NCBI GenBank assembly: GCA_951812285.1
Contig: OX638292.1
Location: 2,255,001-2,319,000, forward strand
DNA from: an uncultured Dehalococcoidia bacterium
GTDB lineage: Bacteria > Chloroflexota > Dehalococcoidia > Lucifugimonadales > UBA1127
Length of the DNA stretch: 64,000 nucleotides
Direction of reading: 5' to 3'
The notes under the pieces are model-generated. The model was not told the DNA's origin and did no database searches. It worked only from the letters and a program-made list of their open reading frames with translations. Made by a program: the position numbers and the translations under genes. Position 1 is the first letter of the stretch. The number at the start of each line of letters is the position of its first letter. Shown here piece by piece: positions 46,632-55,330 of this stretch.

Positions 46632-46716
46632 CGCGTTGACTGCCCCAAATCGCCCGGCTACACTCGCTGTGACCGCTGGCCACCTGCGCCTGAGAGGCGC
46701 GAATGAGGAGATGCAC

Positions 46717-47838
46717 ATGACGGACCTGAAGTTTGCGCTGTGGGACGCCTTCCCCGAGTCGGAGGTGGACAGCGGCTCGTCGATCTCGGAGGTGTACGAC
46801 CGGCACCTGGACCTGGCGCAGATGGTGGAGCAGCTTGGGTATCACTCCTACTTCGTCATCGAGCACCAGAACCGGGAGCTTATCAGCTCGCCGAGCGTGT
46901 ACCTGATGGCGGTGGCGATGCGGACGAGCGTCCTGCGGGTCGGCGCGATGATCTGGCAGCTGCCCTTCCACCACCCGCTGCGGCTGGCGGAGGAGGTCGG
47001 CATCCTGGACCAGATCTCGCACGGGCGGGTGGAGTTCGGGACGGGCATCGGCATCCACGAGCACGAGTTCCTCCGCTGGGGGCTCGACTTCTACGCGAGG
47101 GGCGAGATGAGCCGCGAGGCGCTCGAGATCATCCAGATGGCGTGGACGCAGGACGAGGTCACCTACGACGGCAAGTACTGGCACTTCGACGAGGCGCTGC
47201 CCACGCCGAAGCCGTACCAGCAGCCGACGCCGCCCATCTGGGTGGGGGCGCACAGCAAGGCTGCGCTGGAGTTTGCCGCGAAGGGCAACTTCCACGTGTC
47301 GCAGAACATCGACGTGGACGACGTGGTGGCGGAGAAGTTCGACTACTACCGGCAGGTGTGGCGCGAGTGCAACCACCCGGGACCGATGCCGAGCATCTTC
47401 CTGCAGCGCATCGTGCACGTGGCGGAGACGGACGAGAAGGCCCGCGCGGAGGCGGAGCCGCGACTGCTTGGCCGCGTCAACGTGCCGTCGGCGGGCGCGA
47501 TCCCGGTGGGCGGCAGCTTCGGGCGGGGGCGCATCACGGGCTCTCGCGTCGGCTGGGGCTCGAGCCCGCGGGGCATGGGCACGGAGTCGGACATGCCGGA
47601 CAACGCGGAGCGGGGGCGGGTATTCCGGATGATGGCGCAAGACTACGACTTCTCCATCGAGAACGGGGTGGCGATCGTCGGGAGCCCGGAGACGGTGGCG
47701 CGGAAGATCGCAGAGCAGCAGAAGTACGTCGGGTACGACCTGCTGGCGACGACGCACAGTTTTGGGGGCATGGACCCGGCGCTGATCGAGAACTCCATCC
47801 GGCTGTTTGGGGAGGAAGTCATTCCGGCGTTCCGGTAG
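46717..47838 (+). CDS. LLM-class flavin-dependent monooxygenase (luciferase-like)
   Basis: F420- or FMN-dependent TIM-barrel oxygenase. Typical features are MVEQLGYHSYFVIEHQN near the N-terminus, RVGAMIWQLPFHHPLRLAEE, DQISHGRVEFGTGIG and PTPPIWVGAHS, with IVGSPETVARKIAEQ near the end. 373 residues. The ATG at 46717 gives a proper distance from GAGGAG; the ATG at 46711 abuts it. This superfamily is greatly expanded in SAR202 genomes (established observation). Substrate unknown. Confidence 0.88.
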   Translation: MTDLKFALWDAFPESEVDSGSSISEVYDRHLDLAQMVEQLGYHSYFVIEHQNRELISSPSVYLMAVAMRTSVLRVGAMIWQLPFHHPLRLAEEVGILDQISHGRVEFGTGIGIHEHEFLRWGLDFYARGEMSREALEIIQMAWTQDEVTYDGKYWHFDEALPTPKPYQQPTPPIWVGAHSKAALEFAAKGNFHVSQNIDVDDVVAEKFDYYRQVWRECNHPGPMPSIFLQRIVHVAETDEKARAEAEPRLLGRVNVPSAGAIPVGGSFGRGRITGSRVGWGSSPRGMGTESDMPDNAERGRVFRMMAQDYDFSIENGVAIVGSPETVARKIAEQQKYVGYDLLATTHSFGGMDPALIENSIRLFGEEVIPAFR

Positions 47839-47857
47839 GGCTCGCTCAACAACGCTC

Positions 47858-47908
47858 ACTGGCCCGTTCGCCTTTCGATTTCCCTGAGGGTGAACGGGCC
47901 AGTTTGTT
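47858..47908 (+). terminator. Terminator-like hairpin after the monooxygenase
   Basis: 12-bp stem ACTGGCCCGTTC (47858-47869) with GAACGGGCCAGT (47892-47903), followed by TTGTT. The loop contains TTCGATTTCCCTGAGGG, a variant of the dispersed type C repeat, so a repeat may have been adopted as terminator. Confidence 0.55.
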
Positions 47909-47924
47909 GCATACTACGAGCACG

Positions 47925-48101
47925 TTAGCAGGGTACGGGCATTCCATTCTCTTCCAACGCCTCGATGTACAGGTCTATGGCTTCTCTGATGTTCCGCAGG
48001 GCCTCTTCCCTAGTTTTGCCCTGAGTAACACAACCGGGGAGACTGGGGCATTCGACAACCCAGTAGCCGTCTTCATCCTGAAGAAATCGGACTTCACGCA
48101 T
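47925..48101 (-). CDS. HicB-like antitoxin (solitary)
   Basis: A 58-residue protein starting MREVRFLQDEDGYWVVECPS followed by LPGCVTQGKTREEALRNIRE. This is the partial-RNase-H fold of the HicB/UPF0150 family, whose members neutralise the mRNA-cleaving HicA toxin. It lacks the usual C-terminal DNA-binding helix. GGGAG precedes the ATG. No HicA reading frame is found on either side; about 70 bases upstream hold only an ORF tail ending LQSLEVPI. It may be a surviving half-pair. Confidence 0.75.
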   Translation of the reverse strand: MREVRFLQDEDGYWVVECPSLPGCVTQGKTREEALRNIREAIDLYIEALEENGMPVPC

Positions 48102-48181
48102 TGCTGCTCCCTAAATCGGTACTTCTAGTGACTGCAGGTTACCACCCAGCGCGATGAATTCGCCACGCGGCCGTGTCACAC

Positions 48182-48667
48182 CTACCCAACTTGCCACGTT
48201 CTTGCGAGGTCCGGGTAGTCCTGGGCCATGTCTGCGAGGGTGTTGGGGGAGAGGAGGGCGAAGGTGGCGGTGGCCTCGGCGGCGAGGCGGCCGTCGGGGA
48301 GGGTGACGGTCGCGCTGGTGCGCATGATGGCGCCGCGGCCGCCGTCCTTGCGGGCCGTCGCAGTGAGGACGTCGCCAACGCGGATGGGGAGGCGGAAGCG
48401 GACTTCGAGCTTGGCGGACATGCCCCACCGGCCCTCGATGACGGGCACGCGGCTCATGACCTCGTCGAGGAGGCAGGTGATGACGGCGCCGTGGATGACG
48501 CCGGGGAAGCCCTGGTGGTGGGGCAGTCCGGTGTAGGTGGTGACGACAGTGTCGCCTTCACGTCGGAAGGTGAGGTGGAGGCCGCCGTCGTTGCGGGGGC
48601 CGCAGGCGAAGCAGAGGCCGTAGTCCGAGTTGTCGTTCAGGGGGATGGCTGCGGGCTGGGATGTCAT
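48182..48667 (-). CDS. PaaI-family hotdog thioesterase
   Basis: Single hotdog domain of 161 residues: CFACGPRNDGGLHLTF, GFPGVIHGAVITCLLDEVMS (the central helix with the active-site region) and AKLEVRFRLPIRVGDVLTATA. Such enzymes hydrolyse acyl- or aryl-acyl-CoA thioesters, which fits a catabolic context. Start ATG at 48667. Confidence 0.85.
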   Translation of the reverse strand: MTSQPAAIPLNDNSDYGLCFACGPRNDGGLHLTFRREGDTVVTTYTGLPHHQGFPGVIHGAVITCLLDEVMSRVPVIEGRWGMSAKLEVRFRLPIRVGDVLTATARKDGGRGAIMRTSATVTLPDGRLAAEATATFALLSPNTLADMAQDYPDLARTWQVG

Positions 48668-48971
48668 GAGGGCACCTCACGTGTCGGGATAGTTGGTCTA
48701 AGGGTACAACACGCTAGCGGCATACGGCCCTTCGACGGGGCCGGGCAAGCGGCGAACCCCATCATCGCATCAAGCACGGGGCAGGCTCTAACCCTTCCCC
48801 TTCCAAGAGGGAGGGGACTCCCCACGCCCCCGCCCCTCTGGATTCCTGCCTTCGCAGGAATGACGGTGGGGGTGCAGGAATGTCGGTGGGGGTGGAGGGA
48901 TAACGGTGGGGGTGCGGGGATGACGGTGGGGGTGCTGGAATGACGGTGGGCCGCCGGTATGGAGGAGGCAG
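48668..48971. repeat. Intergenic repeats between thioesterase and bicupin genes
   Basis: No gene. It holds a GAGGGAGGGG variant of type B near 48800, a type A1 palindrome at 48838-48864 and then a tandem array. Confidence 0.7.
48855..48950. repeat. 20-bp tandem array from a palindrome half-site
   Basis: Nearly five head-to-tail 20-bp units of the form CAGGAATGACGGTGGGGGTG, with point differences between units. The first unit is the right arm of the A1 palindrome at 48838-48864. Confidence 0.85.
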
Positions 48972-50051
48972 TTAGCCGGTAAGGTGGCCTGATGGGTGGG
49001 GTTCCTCCCGGTAGAGTTGGAGGCCCTTGATTATGGGGGCGTCCGTGAAGCTGAAGAGGAAGGACGGCTCCGTGGGCGAGGCGTTGGTGTGCTCGTGGAA
49101 GGCCCAGCCGGGGACGCAGAAGGTGTCCTTTTCCTGCCACTCCAGCACCGTGTCACCGACGCGGGTGCTGCCGCGGCCCTCGACGACGTGGTAGACGGCG
49201 CTCGTCGTGTGGCGATGGGCGAGAGTGTGCTGGCCTGGGCGCAGGAGCTGGACGAAGCAGGCCATCGTCGACATGGCGGCGCCGCCGGTGCGGGGGTTGG
49301 TGTACTCCATGATGACGCCGTCGAAGGGGCTGCCGCCCTCGCCGGTGGCGAGGCGCTCGAGGGCGGCGCGGGTGCGGCTCCAGGGGTAGTACATGAGGGG
49401 AGACGTGCCTGGCGGGCCGTGCTCCTCCCACGCGGGTTGCAGGGCGACGCTGCCGTACTTGGCGAGCGACGTGCCCGGCGACTCGGTCACGGGCTGGGTG
49501 TCCTCCGGGTACTGGTCGTGGAAGGACATCTCGAGGAAGTTGAGGAGGGGGAGGTCGAGGCCGTCGAGCCAGATCATGGGGTTGTCGGTGTCGTTGCCGT
49601 GGTCGTGCCACTCCCACGAGGGGGTGAGGACGAGGTCGCCGGGGAGCATTGGGAGGCGCTCGCCGCCGACAGCGGTGTAGCCGCCGTCGCTCTCAATGAT
49701 GAAGCGCAGGGCGTTGGGCGTGTGGCGGTGGGCGGGGGCGATCTCGCCGGGGAGCACGGTCTGGATGCCGCCGAAGAGGGTCTGCGTCGTGGCAGTGCGG
49801 CCGCCGAGGCCGGGGTTCATGAGGCGGAGGACGCGGCGCTCGGCCTGCTCGGTGCCGACGAGCTCGGCGGCGCGCATGACGAGAGGGCGGACGTCGCTCC
49901 AGCGCCAGACGTAGGGCGTTACCTTGCTGGCGGGCTCCCGTGCCTGGATGTCGCCGAGGACGGTCCAGAGGGGCGCGACGTTGTAGGCGCCGAGGCCGTC
50001 GTAGTAGGCCTGCAGCTCGGCTTCAGTCGTCTGGACGCTGGATTTTTCCAC
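48972..50051 (-). CDS. Bicupin dioxygenase, gentisate 1,2-dioxygenase-like (paralogue)
   Basis: Paralogue of the protein at 29118-30206, with the same architecture. First cupin: APAHRHTPNALRFIIES and TPSWEWHDHGNDTDNPMIWL; second cupin: HTLAHRHTTSAVYHVVEG and VPGWAFHEH. 359 residues. The start is GTG at 50051 after GGAGG. The iron-binding histidines of both cupins are present. Substrate unknown; the neighbouring dienelactone hydrolase and thioesterase point to aromatic catabolism. Confidence 0.85.
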   Translation of the reverse strand: MEKSSVQTTEAELQAYYDGLGAYNVAPLWTVLGDIQAREPASKVTPYVWRWSDVRPLVMRAAELVGTEQAERRVLRLMNPGLGGRTATTQTLFGGIQTVLPGEIAPAHRHTPNALRFIIESDGGYTAVGGERLPMLPGDLVLTPSWEWHDHGNDTDNPMIWLDGLDLPLLNFLEMSFHDQYPEDTQPVTESPGTSLAKYGSVALQPAWEEHGPPGTSPLMYYPWSRTRAALERLATGEGGSPFDGVIMEYTNPRTGGAAMSTMACFVQLLRPGQHTLAHRHTTSAVYHVVEGRGSTRVGDTVLEWQEKDTFCVPGWAFHEHTNASPTEPSFLFSFTDAPIIKGLQLYREEPHPSGHLTG

Positions 50052-50097
50052 GACTGCCTCCTGTCGGGCTCCCTTAGGCACTCTGCCCGTCGGTGAG

Positions 50098-50169
50098 CCC
50101 TTCGACAAGCTCAGGGCGAACGGGCGGGGAGGCTCCCCCATCCCAACCTTCCCCCCGAGGGGGAAGGGA
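50098..50169. repeat. Type C and type B repeats side by side
   Basis: Type C copy (TTCGACAAGCTCAGGGCGAA) at 50098-50124 and type B palindrome (CCTTCCCCC...GGGGGAAGG) at 50138-50169, between two minus-strand genes. Confidence 0.75.
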
Positions 50170-50181
50170 TCCTCCTCGGCG

Positions 50182-50946
50182 TTAGCCGAGGGCCTTGGCC
50201 GTCGGCTCGCCGAGGTACTTTTCGAACCAGGCGAAGGTCTTGTTCCAGCCGTCAACGGCGGCCTCTACGCGGTAGGCGGGGCGGTCGACGGAGAAGAAGG
50301 CGTGGCCGGCGCCGGCGTAGGAGTGGAACTCGTAGGTCTTGCCGAGCCTCTGCAACTCCGCCTCGATTGTGGCGACCTGCGCGGGGTCGGGGTTCGCATC
50401 GTCCTCGCCAAAGAGGCCCAATAACGGACACGAGAGGCCGGGCGTCATATCGAGGGGCGAGACGGGGTTGGCCTCGGTCAGGTCCTCGGGGGCCATGACG
50501 ACGCGGCCGCCCCAGCAATCGACGGCGGCGTCGAGCTCCTCGATGTTGCAGGCGGCGATGTAGACCTGGCGGCCGCCGGAGCAGAAGCCGATGATGCCGA
50601 TCTTGCCGTTCGAGTAGGGCTGAGCGAGCAGGTACTGGATTGCGCCTCGGGCGTCGCCGAGGAACTGGGAGTCAGGGATGCCGCCGGACTCTCGGACGCG
50701 ATTGGACATCTCCGTCGCGGTGCCGGGGCCCATGCGGTGGTGGAGGTTGGGCATGATGGCGGCGTAGCCCTGGGCGGCGAGCTTGCGTGAGATCTCCTTG
50801 CAGCCCTGGTCCCAGCCGGGCATGTGGTGGACGACGAGGACGCCCGGGTGCGGGCCGGAGCCGGTGGGCCGCGCGAGGTAGGCGGCTATCTCAGTCCCGC
50901 CGTCACCGGTAATAGAGATGGTCTCTGCGATCATTCCTTCATACAT
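50182..50946 (-). CDS. Dienelactone hydrolase family protein
   Basis: Alpha/beta hydrolase of the carboxymethylenebutenolidase type. The Cys-Asp-His triad is visible: nucleophile in IGFCSGGRQVY, Asp in LFGEDDANPDP and His in YAGAGHAFF. The N-terminal VLVVHHMPGWDQ is the oxyanion-hole region. 254 residues. The ATG at 50946 follows GGGAGG. In the classical pathway these enzymes open dienelactones from chlorocatechol cleavage; many relatives act on other esters. Confidence 0.88.
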   Translation of the reverse strand: MYEGMIAETISITGDGGTEIAAYLARPTGSGPHPGVLVVHHMPGWDQGCKEISRKLAAQGYAAIMPNLHHRMGPGTATEMSNRVRESGGIPDSQFLGDARGAIQYLLAQPYSNGKIGIIGFCSGGRQVYIAACNIEELDAAVDCWGGRVVMAPEDLTEANPVSPLDMTPGLSCPLLGLFGEDDANPDPAQVATIEAELQRLGKTYEFHSYAGAGHAFFSVDRPAYRVEAAVDGWNKTFAWFEKYLGEPTAKALG

Positions 50947-51782
50947 GACAGTACCTCCCAAGGTTATGGCTTGGCAGAGTGTCGCACGCCCTCGCGCGAC
51001 GCGCAAGGCGCGCGTCCACGACAAGCCGTGGGGTTGCATTCGTTTGGATTGGTGCAGCATCGGCGCAGGTTGCAGCTGGAGGTTGTTTCGGCTTTGTTTT
51101 GTAGGGAATGTGTCGCATTTCAGCTACAAGGCAAATATTTCCTGCAATTTGCGGCAGCTCCCTCCGAACGCGGCGTAGGTGCGTCAGGGACCGCCGCATA
51201 GGCGATGCGGTCACGGAGGCGCGCGGGGCGACGGGTGAGTCTTGTTCGGGCTGCTGGATTGTGTGTTGCATGGGGGGATGGTAGCGGGGGTGGGGGGTTT
51301 GGCGCGAGGGGCTTGTGTCAGGGTGTGGGGGGGCATTCGACAGGCTCAGGGCGAACGGACTGCGCGATTGTGTCGGAGGTTGGGGCAGTGCGACCGGGGT
51401 TGAGGGTGGGGTTGCCCCGCCTGACCGCTCCTCTGGATTCCTGCCTGCGCAGGAATGACGGTGGGGGGTGGAGTGCGGTGGTGCGAGAGGTTGGTGTTTG
51501 GGTGGGGGACTCCCCCATCCCCGTATCGAGTACGGGACATGCTTTCGCCGGTATGGAGGTAGGGGAGAGTTTGCGCTGCTGTTCGTGTCGGGGTTCCTGC
51601 CTCCGCAGGAACGACGGGTGGGGTGGAGTGCGTTGGCGTGAGAGGTTGGTGGCTAAGAGGGGGACTCCCCCATCCTAACCTTCCCCCTGAGGGGGAAGGG
51701 ATTGACGGGTGGGCGCGGGTTGTCAGGGCGGGGATGCTCGGATACTCTTGGCGCAATTGTTACCCGCGCGAGGAGGCGAGCG
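50947..51782. repeat. Repeat-rich intergenic region of 0.8 kb
   Basis: No gene supported. Contains repeat R1 copy 2 (51037-51143), the TTGCATGGGG module (51263-51332), a type C copy (51334-51359), type A1 copies (51433-51460, 51592-51615), a type A3 variant with inserted GTATCGAGTAC (51516-51559) and a type B palindrome (51667-51700). The segments 51466-51516 and 51617-51667 are direct duplicates of each other. Confidence 0.75.
51037..51143. repeat. Dispersed repeat R1, copy 2
   Basis: Matches 23978-24084 over about 105 bp: CATTCGTTTGGATTGG start, GAGGTTGTTTCGGC, then TTTTGTAGGGAATGTGTCGC. Downstream, both copies have the module containing GCATGGGG and GGCGCGAGGGGCTTGTGTCA-like sequence. Confidence 0.75.
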
Positions 51783-52247
51783 ATGGCACGAGTGAACAAG
51801 GTTGCGCACGTGGTGCTGAGTGTTACGGATGTGCTGAAGTCGGTCGACTTCTACACGAGGGCGTTGGGGCTGGAGGTGGTTGACCTGAAGGAGAACCACC
51901 GGGCGGCGTTCCTGTCGTTTGGGGCGCAGCACCACGACATCGCGCTGTTCCAAGCGCCCGAGGGGGCGGAGCGGGGCAAGGTGGGGCTGAGCCACATCGC
52001 GTTCCAGATCGAGGGCGGGCTGCCGGAGCTCAAGGAGCTGAAGGGGCGGCTGGAGGAGATTGGCGCGACGATCAGCCGGACGACGGACCACACGATCACC
52101 AAGAGCGTGTACTTCCAGGACCCGGACGGGAACGAGCTGGAGATATTTGCGGAGGGGTTCGAGGACCCCAACGACGCGCTGGACTTCATCAAGCTGGGGA
52201 CGAACCGGCAGGCGCCGCTGGAGCTGGAGCAGGTGTCGGCGAACTGA
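51783..52247 (+). CDS. VOC-family protein (glyoxalase/extradiol dioxygenase fold)
   Basis: Two beta-alpha-beta-beta-beta modules in 154 residues: KVAHVVLSVTDVLKSVDFYT with an N-terminal metal His, HIAFQIEGGLPELKELKGRL, then SVYFQDPDGNELEIFAE with the C-terminal Glu ligand. This single-domain pattern fits glyoxalase I-like or small extradiol-dioxygenase-like members. ATG at 51783 after GAGGCGAG. Reaction not predictable. Confidence 0.85.
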   Translation: MARVNKVAHVVLSVTDVLKSVDFYTRALGLEVVDLKENHRAAFLSFGAQHHDIALFQAPEGAERGKVGLSHIAFQIEGGLPELKELKGRLEEIGATISRTTDHTITKSVYFQDPDGNELEIFAEGFEDPNDALDFIKLGTNRQAPLELEQVSAN

Positions 52248-52433
52248 GGTTTGGCGGGGTCGGGGCACGGCCGGGTAGGGCGGCAGGGTAGGTGCAGGGA
52301 GACGGCCAATCCAAGGTAAACGAGGGGAGGGCGTCGTACCGCCGCAGGGCGGTTGCACCGAATACGCATGACCGAACAGAGCAGTCAGGACTACCTGCAG
52401 GCAATTGTCGAAGCCTTTGGTTGAATAGACACA

Positions 52434-52727
52434 GTGGTGGTCGACGCTGCATTTGCGGAGCATATGGCCTCACGCAGACGCCGCTACGACAAGCATTTCG
52501 TCACCCTTGCGGTGCTTGAAGAGGTCTTCAACGGCCTGCCCCGGTTCTATTTCAACCGAGGAGAGCAGCGCAGGGCACCAGTGGTAATGGTAGGCGAGAC
52601 AAGGGCGGGCCGGATCATAGTTGTTCCTATCGTAAAGGGAGCCCCGGAGGGAACGTGGAATCCAATTTCGGCGTTTGAGGGGAACGCCCATCATCGGGAA
52701 CGCTACAGGGGGTACCAAGCGTCATGA
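52434..52727 (+). CDS. BrnT-like toxin candidate
   Basis: The 97 residues contain KHFVTLAVLEEVFNGLPRFYF, VVMVGETRAGRIIVVPIV and a basic end RERYRGYQAS. This pattern recalls BrnT, a ribonuclease of the RelE superfold. The next gene overlaps it by four bases (ATGA) and looks like an antitoxin. The start is unclear: GTG at 52434 or ATG at 52464, neither with a good Shine-Dalgarno. In the same frame an ATG at 52368 opens 18 codons that end in a TGA at 52422, so the gene may be truncated by a nonsense mutation. Confidence 0.6.
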   Translation: MVVDAAFAEHMASRRRRYDKHFVTLAVLEEVFNGLPRFYFNRGEQRRAPVVMVGETRAGRIIVVPIVKGAPEGTWNPISAFEGNAHHRERYRGYQAS

Positions 52728-52963
52728 CTGAAGACTTTGAACGAGAGTTCGCTCTTGGAGAAGATGTGACCGACCAGATGACCGGCAAGCGGCCGGGCAC
52801 CGTCGTTCTGTCCGTTCCCCTTGCCAGCGAGGAAATCGCCGGCCTGAGCGAGCTGGCGATATGCGAGGACAAGAACGAGACTGAGGTGGCGCAGGAAGCC
52901 ATTCGCGCCTGGGTGAAGGCCCGGACGCCAGCCTCCAGCCGATCCACCTCAGCGCCACAGTAG
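52724..52963 (+). CDS. Ribbon-helix-helix-like antitoxin candidate
   Basis: The 79-residue protein begins with an acidic stretch (MTEDFEREFALGEDVTDQM). TVVLSVPLASEEIAGLSELA and ETEVAQEAIRAWVKA could form a beta-strand plus two helices of the RHH DNA-binding fold. The start overlaps the stop of the BrnT-like gene, as usual in toxin-antitoxin pairs. The assignment rests on context plus weak sequence pattern. Confidence 0.6.
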   Translation: MTEDFEREFALGEDVTDQMTGKRPGTVVLSVPLASEEIAGLSELAICEDKNETEVAQEAIRAWVKARTPASSRSTSAPQ

Positions 52964-53050
52964 GGTCAAGAGACCGCCGACCGGATGCGCCTTGGTGCGC
53001 TCATGGGCCTTGACGCCGACCTGCTTCCGTTGCCCTGCTCGGTTTAGCTA

Positions 53051-53893
53051 CTACACCGCGTACTCTGCTTCCATTTCGTAGACTCGTTGCAGGCCTAGCA
53101 TGTTGGCTATTTCTGTGCGGTGCTGGGGGGTGCTGATGGCGCCGGTGTCTCGGAGCTCTTCCATTGCTCGCTTTACGGCTTCGTAGACGACGGTGAGGGT
53201 GTAGCCGGCTAGCATGAGCTTGAAGTCGTGGGCGGCGACCTCGCCGGTCGTCGCGACGGGGTCTGCGCCGTTGAAGACTTTCGGGATGCCGGCCAACTCC
53301 GTGGCGTAGGTCTCGAGGTCTTCCTTTGTTTTGACGCCGTCCACGAAGACGAGGTCCGCTCCGGCTGCGTAGTAGGCCCGGCAACGGCGGACGGTGTCCT
53401 CCCAGCCGTTTACCGCCAGCGCGTCGGTCCGCGCGATGATGACGAAGTCAGGGTCGCGACGGGCGGCGAGGGCGGCGCGGACCTTCTGGACGTGCTCCTC
53501 CATGGGGATGACGTCCTTGCCGGCGAAGAAGCCGCACTTCTTGGGGAAGACCTGGTCCTCTATGTGTACCCCGCTGACGCCGATGGACTCGTAGTCGCGG
53601 ACGGCGCGCCAGACGTTGATGGCGTTGCCGTAGCCGGTGTCGCAGTCAGCGACGACGGGCACCTCGACGGCGTCGGCGATGTAGCGGGCGTTGGCGACCA
53701 TCTCGGTCTGGGTGAGCAGGCCGACGTCGGCGAAACCCTTCTCGGCGGACGTGCCGGAGCCGGTCATGTAGACGGCCTCGAAGCCGACGGACTCGGCGAT
53801 CTTGGCGTGGAGGGCGTTGAGGCAGAAGGGGGCGACCACCATGCCCTCGGCGCGCAGCATGGCCCGCAGGCGGGCGGTCCGGGTGTCAGTCAT
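53051..53893 (-). CDS. Isocitrate lyase/PEP mutase family protein
   Basis: TIM-barrel C-C (or P-C) bond lyase of 280 residues. The metal-binding VADCDTGYGNAINVWRAV, the catalytic-loop VHIEDQVFPKKCGFFAGK (with the KKCG active-site Cys of lyases) and FVIIARTDALAVNGWEDTV are diagnostic. The KKCG motif favours a 2-methylisocitrate lyase or related carboxylic-acid lyase over PEP mutase. The start ATG at 53893 follows GGAGG. It lies downstream of Rieske copy 4 and is transcribed with it. Confidence 0.88.
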   Translation of the reverse strand: MTDTRTARLRAMLRAEGMVVAPFCLNALHAKIAESVGFEAVYMTGSGTSAEKGFADVGLLTQTEMVANARYIADAVEVPVVADCDTGYGNAINVWRAVRDYESIGVSGVHIEDQVFPKKCGFFAGKDVIPMEEHVQKVRAALAARRDPDFVIIARTDALAVNGWEDTVRRCRAYYAAGADLVFVDGVKTKEDLETYATELAGIPKVFNGADPVATTGEVAAHDFKLMLAGYTLTVVYEAVKRAMEELRDTGAISTPQHRTEIANMLGLQRVYEMEAEYAV

Positions 53894-53976
53894 CGTGTTC
53901 CTCCTTCAAAGGGTGAGGCCTCCCCCCGCCGTTGGTGGCGAGGAAAGGCCTCACGCCGCAGGCTCGTGCTTCAGGA

Positions 53977-55278
53977 CTAGGCCCGGACGAACTCCGGGGT
54001 GTACTGGGCCTTGTGATAGAGCTCGTCCCAAAGGGCGTCACGCCAGTAGACGTCTGTGGGCAGCACCTTCTCAACGGAGCGGAGGTCAAAGACATTGCCG
54101 CCAAGGCCGGGCGGGTCGCCGCCGTCCTCGACGATGCGGGACGCGTCCAGCAGGATCTTGCGGGCCATGATGATGGCGCGGTCCGTGGTGCCGAGGTGCT
54201 CGCGGGTGCGGTCGCAGATGGGGCCCATGGTGTCCTGGACAGCGCGGTCCTGGGTGTTGGTGCCGGGAATGCCGGTGAAGGTCTGGGTACGCTGCACCTC
54301 GCGGTCGATGAAGTAGTCATTGGAGGCATCGGCGCGGGACTTGAAGCCGTTCTCGAAGTCGATGTCCTTACCAAGCTCGTTGCCGGAGCCGACCTGGAGG
54401 CGCTCGGCCTCGGTGAGGGGCTCGTCGCCGAAGGAGAAGGTGAAGTTCCAGACCATGGTGGTGTAGTCGTCGATGGGCACCCACATGTGGCCGGAGTCCT
54501 TGAGGCGTGGGGCGCCGCCGCGGTTGAGCTGGTTGGGCCGGAGCTGGGTCCAGGGGGCGATGAAATGGTAGGCGCGCACGTACTTCTCGTTGTCGTCCGC
54601 CTGGTCGCGGATGCCGGCGTAGGTGTAGCCGTAGTCGGTGGGGACGACCTCTACGCGGGCGGCGAATGAGCGGGCGAAGGCGCGGTCGCGGGCGACGATG
54701 CCGGAGCCCTGGAGGTTGCGGTGCAGGAAGTTGATGTGGACGGTGTCGATGCCGCCCTCCAGCCCCTGCAGCCAGTTGCACTTCTGCACCACCTTGTTGA
54801 CGCCGCGGTGGCTCTCGGGCACCTGCGTCCACTCGAGCTCGGGCAGCGGGGGCTGCTTGTCGGGTGGGCCCATGTAGACCCAGACGACGTTGCCCATCTC
54901 TGCGGTGGGGTAGGACTTGATCTTCACCTTGTCCTTGAAGTTGGACTCAGCGGGCTCAGAGGGCATGTCGACGCAGTCGCCGTTCACGTCAAACTTCCAG
55001 CCGTGGTAGACGCAGCGGAGGCCGGCCTCCTCGTTGCGGCCAAAGAAGAGGCTCGCGCGGCGGTGGGGGCAGTAGTTGTCGACGATGCCGACTGCGCCGT
55101 TGGTGTCTCGGAAGGCGACGAGCTCCTCGCCGAGCAGCTTGAGGCGAATGGGCGGGCAGTCGGGCTCGGGCAACTCCCAGTCGAGCATGGCGGGGACCCA
55201 GTAGCGGCGCATCATCTCGCCCGTGGACGTGCCGGGGCCGATGCGCGCGAGGGTCTCGTTTTCCTGGAACGTCAGCAT
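53977..55278 (-). CDS. Rieske non-haem iron oxygenase, alpha subunit (copy 4)
   Basis: Ligands at the same positions as the other copies: Cys70, His72, Cys89, His92 (CPHRRA, CVYHGW) and Asp178, His181, His186 in IDTVHINFLH. 433 residues. The ATG at 55278 has AGGAGG upstream. The isocitrate-lyase-family gene follows 84 bases after it, so the two may share a transcript. No reductase is nearby. Confidence 0.93.
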   Translation of the reverse strand: MLTFQENETLARIGPGTSTGEMMRRYWVPAMLDWELPEPDCPPIRLKLLGEELVAFRDTNGAVGIVDNYCPHRRASLFFGRNEEAGLRCVYHGWKFDVNGDCVDMPSEPAESNFKDKVKIKSYPTAEMGNVVWVYMGPPDKQPPLPELEWTQVPESHRGVNKVVQKCNWLQGLEGGIDTVHINFLHRNLQGSGIVARDRAFARSFAARVEVVPTDYGYTYAGIRDQADDNEKYVRAYHFIAPWTQLRPNQLNRGGAPRLKDSGHMWVPIDDYTTMVWNFTFSFGDEPLTEAERLQVGSGNELGKDIDFENGFKSRADASNDYFIDREVQRTQTFTGIPGTNTQDRAVQDTMGPICDRTREHLGTTDRAIIMARKILLDASRIVEDGGDPPGLGGNVFDLRSVEKVLPTDVYWRDALWDELYHKAQYTPEFVRA

Positions 55279-55330
55279 GGTGTCCTCCTTGCGTGCGGCC
55301 CCGAAGAAGGGGCGGTTAACAGGCGAGCGG

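Noticed and set aside
48111..48185. Short ORF ending LQSLEVPI upstream of the HicB-like gene as HicA
   Set aside because: Only about 25 residues are free of the thioesterase gene and they lack the HicA GSHxxY-type motif.
52422..52424. TGA upstream of the BrnT-like gene as a second selenocysteine
   Set aside because: No small-loop hairpin lies 16-37 bases downstream, and the position is not a known redox site.
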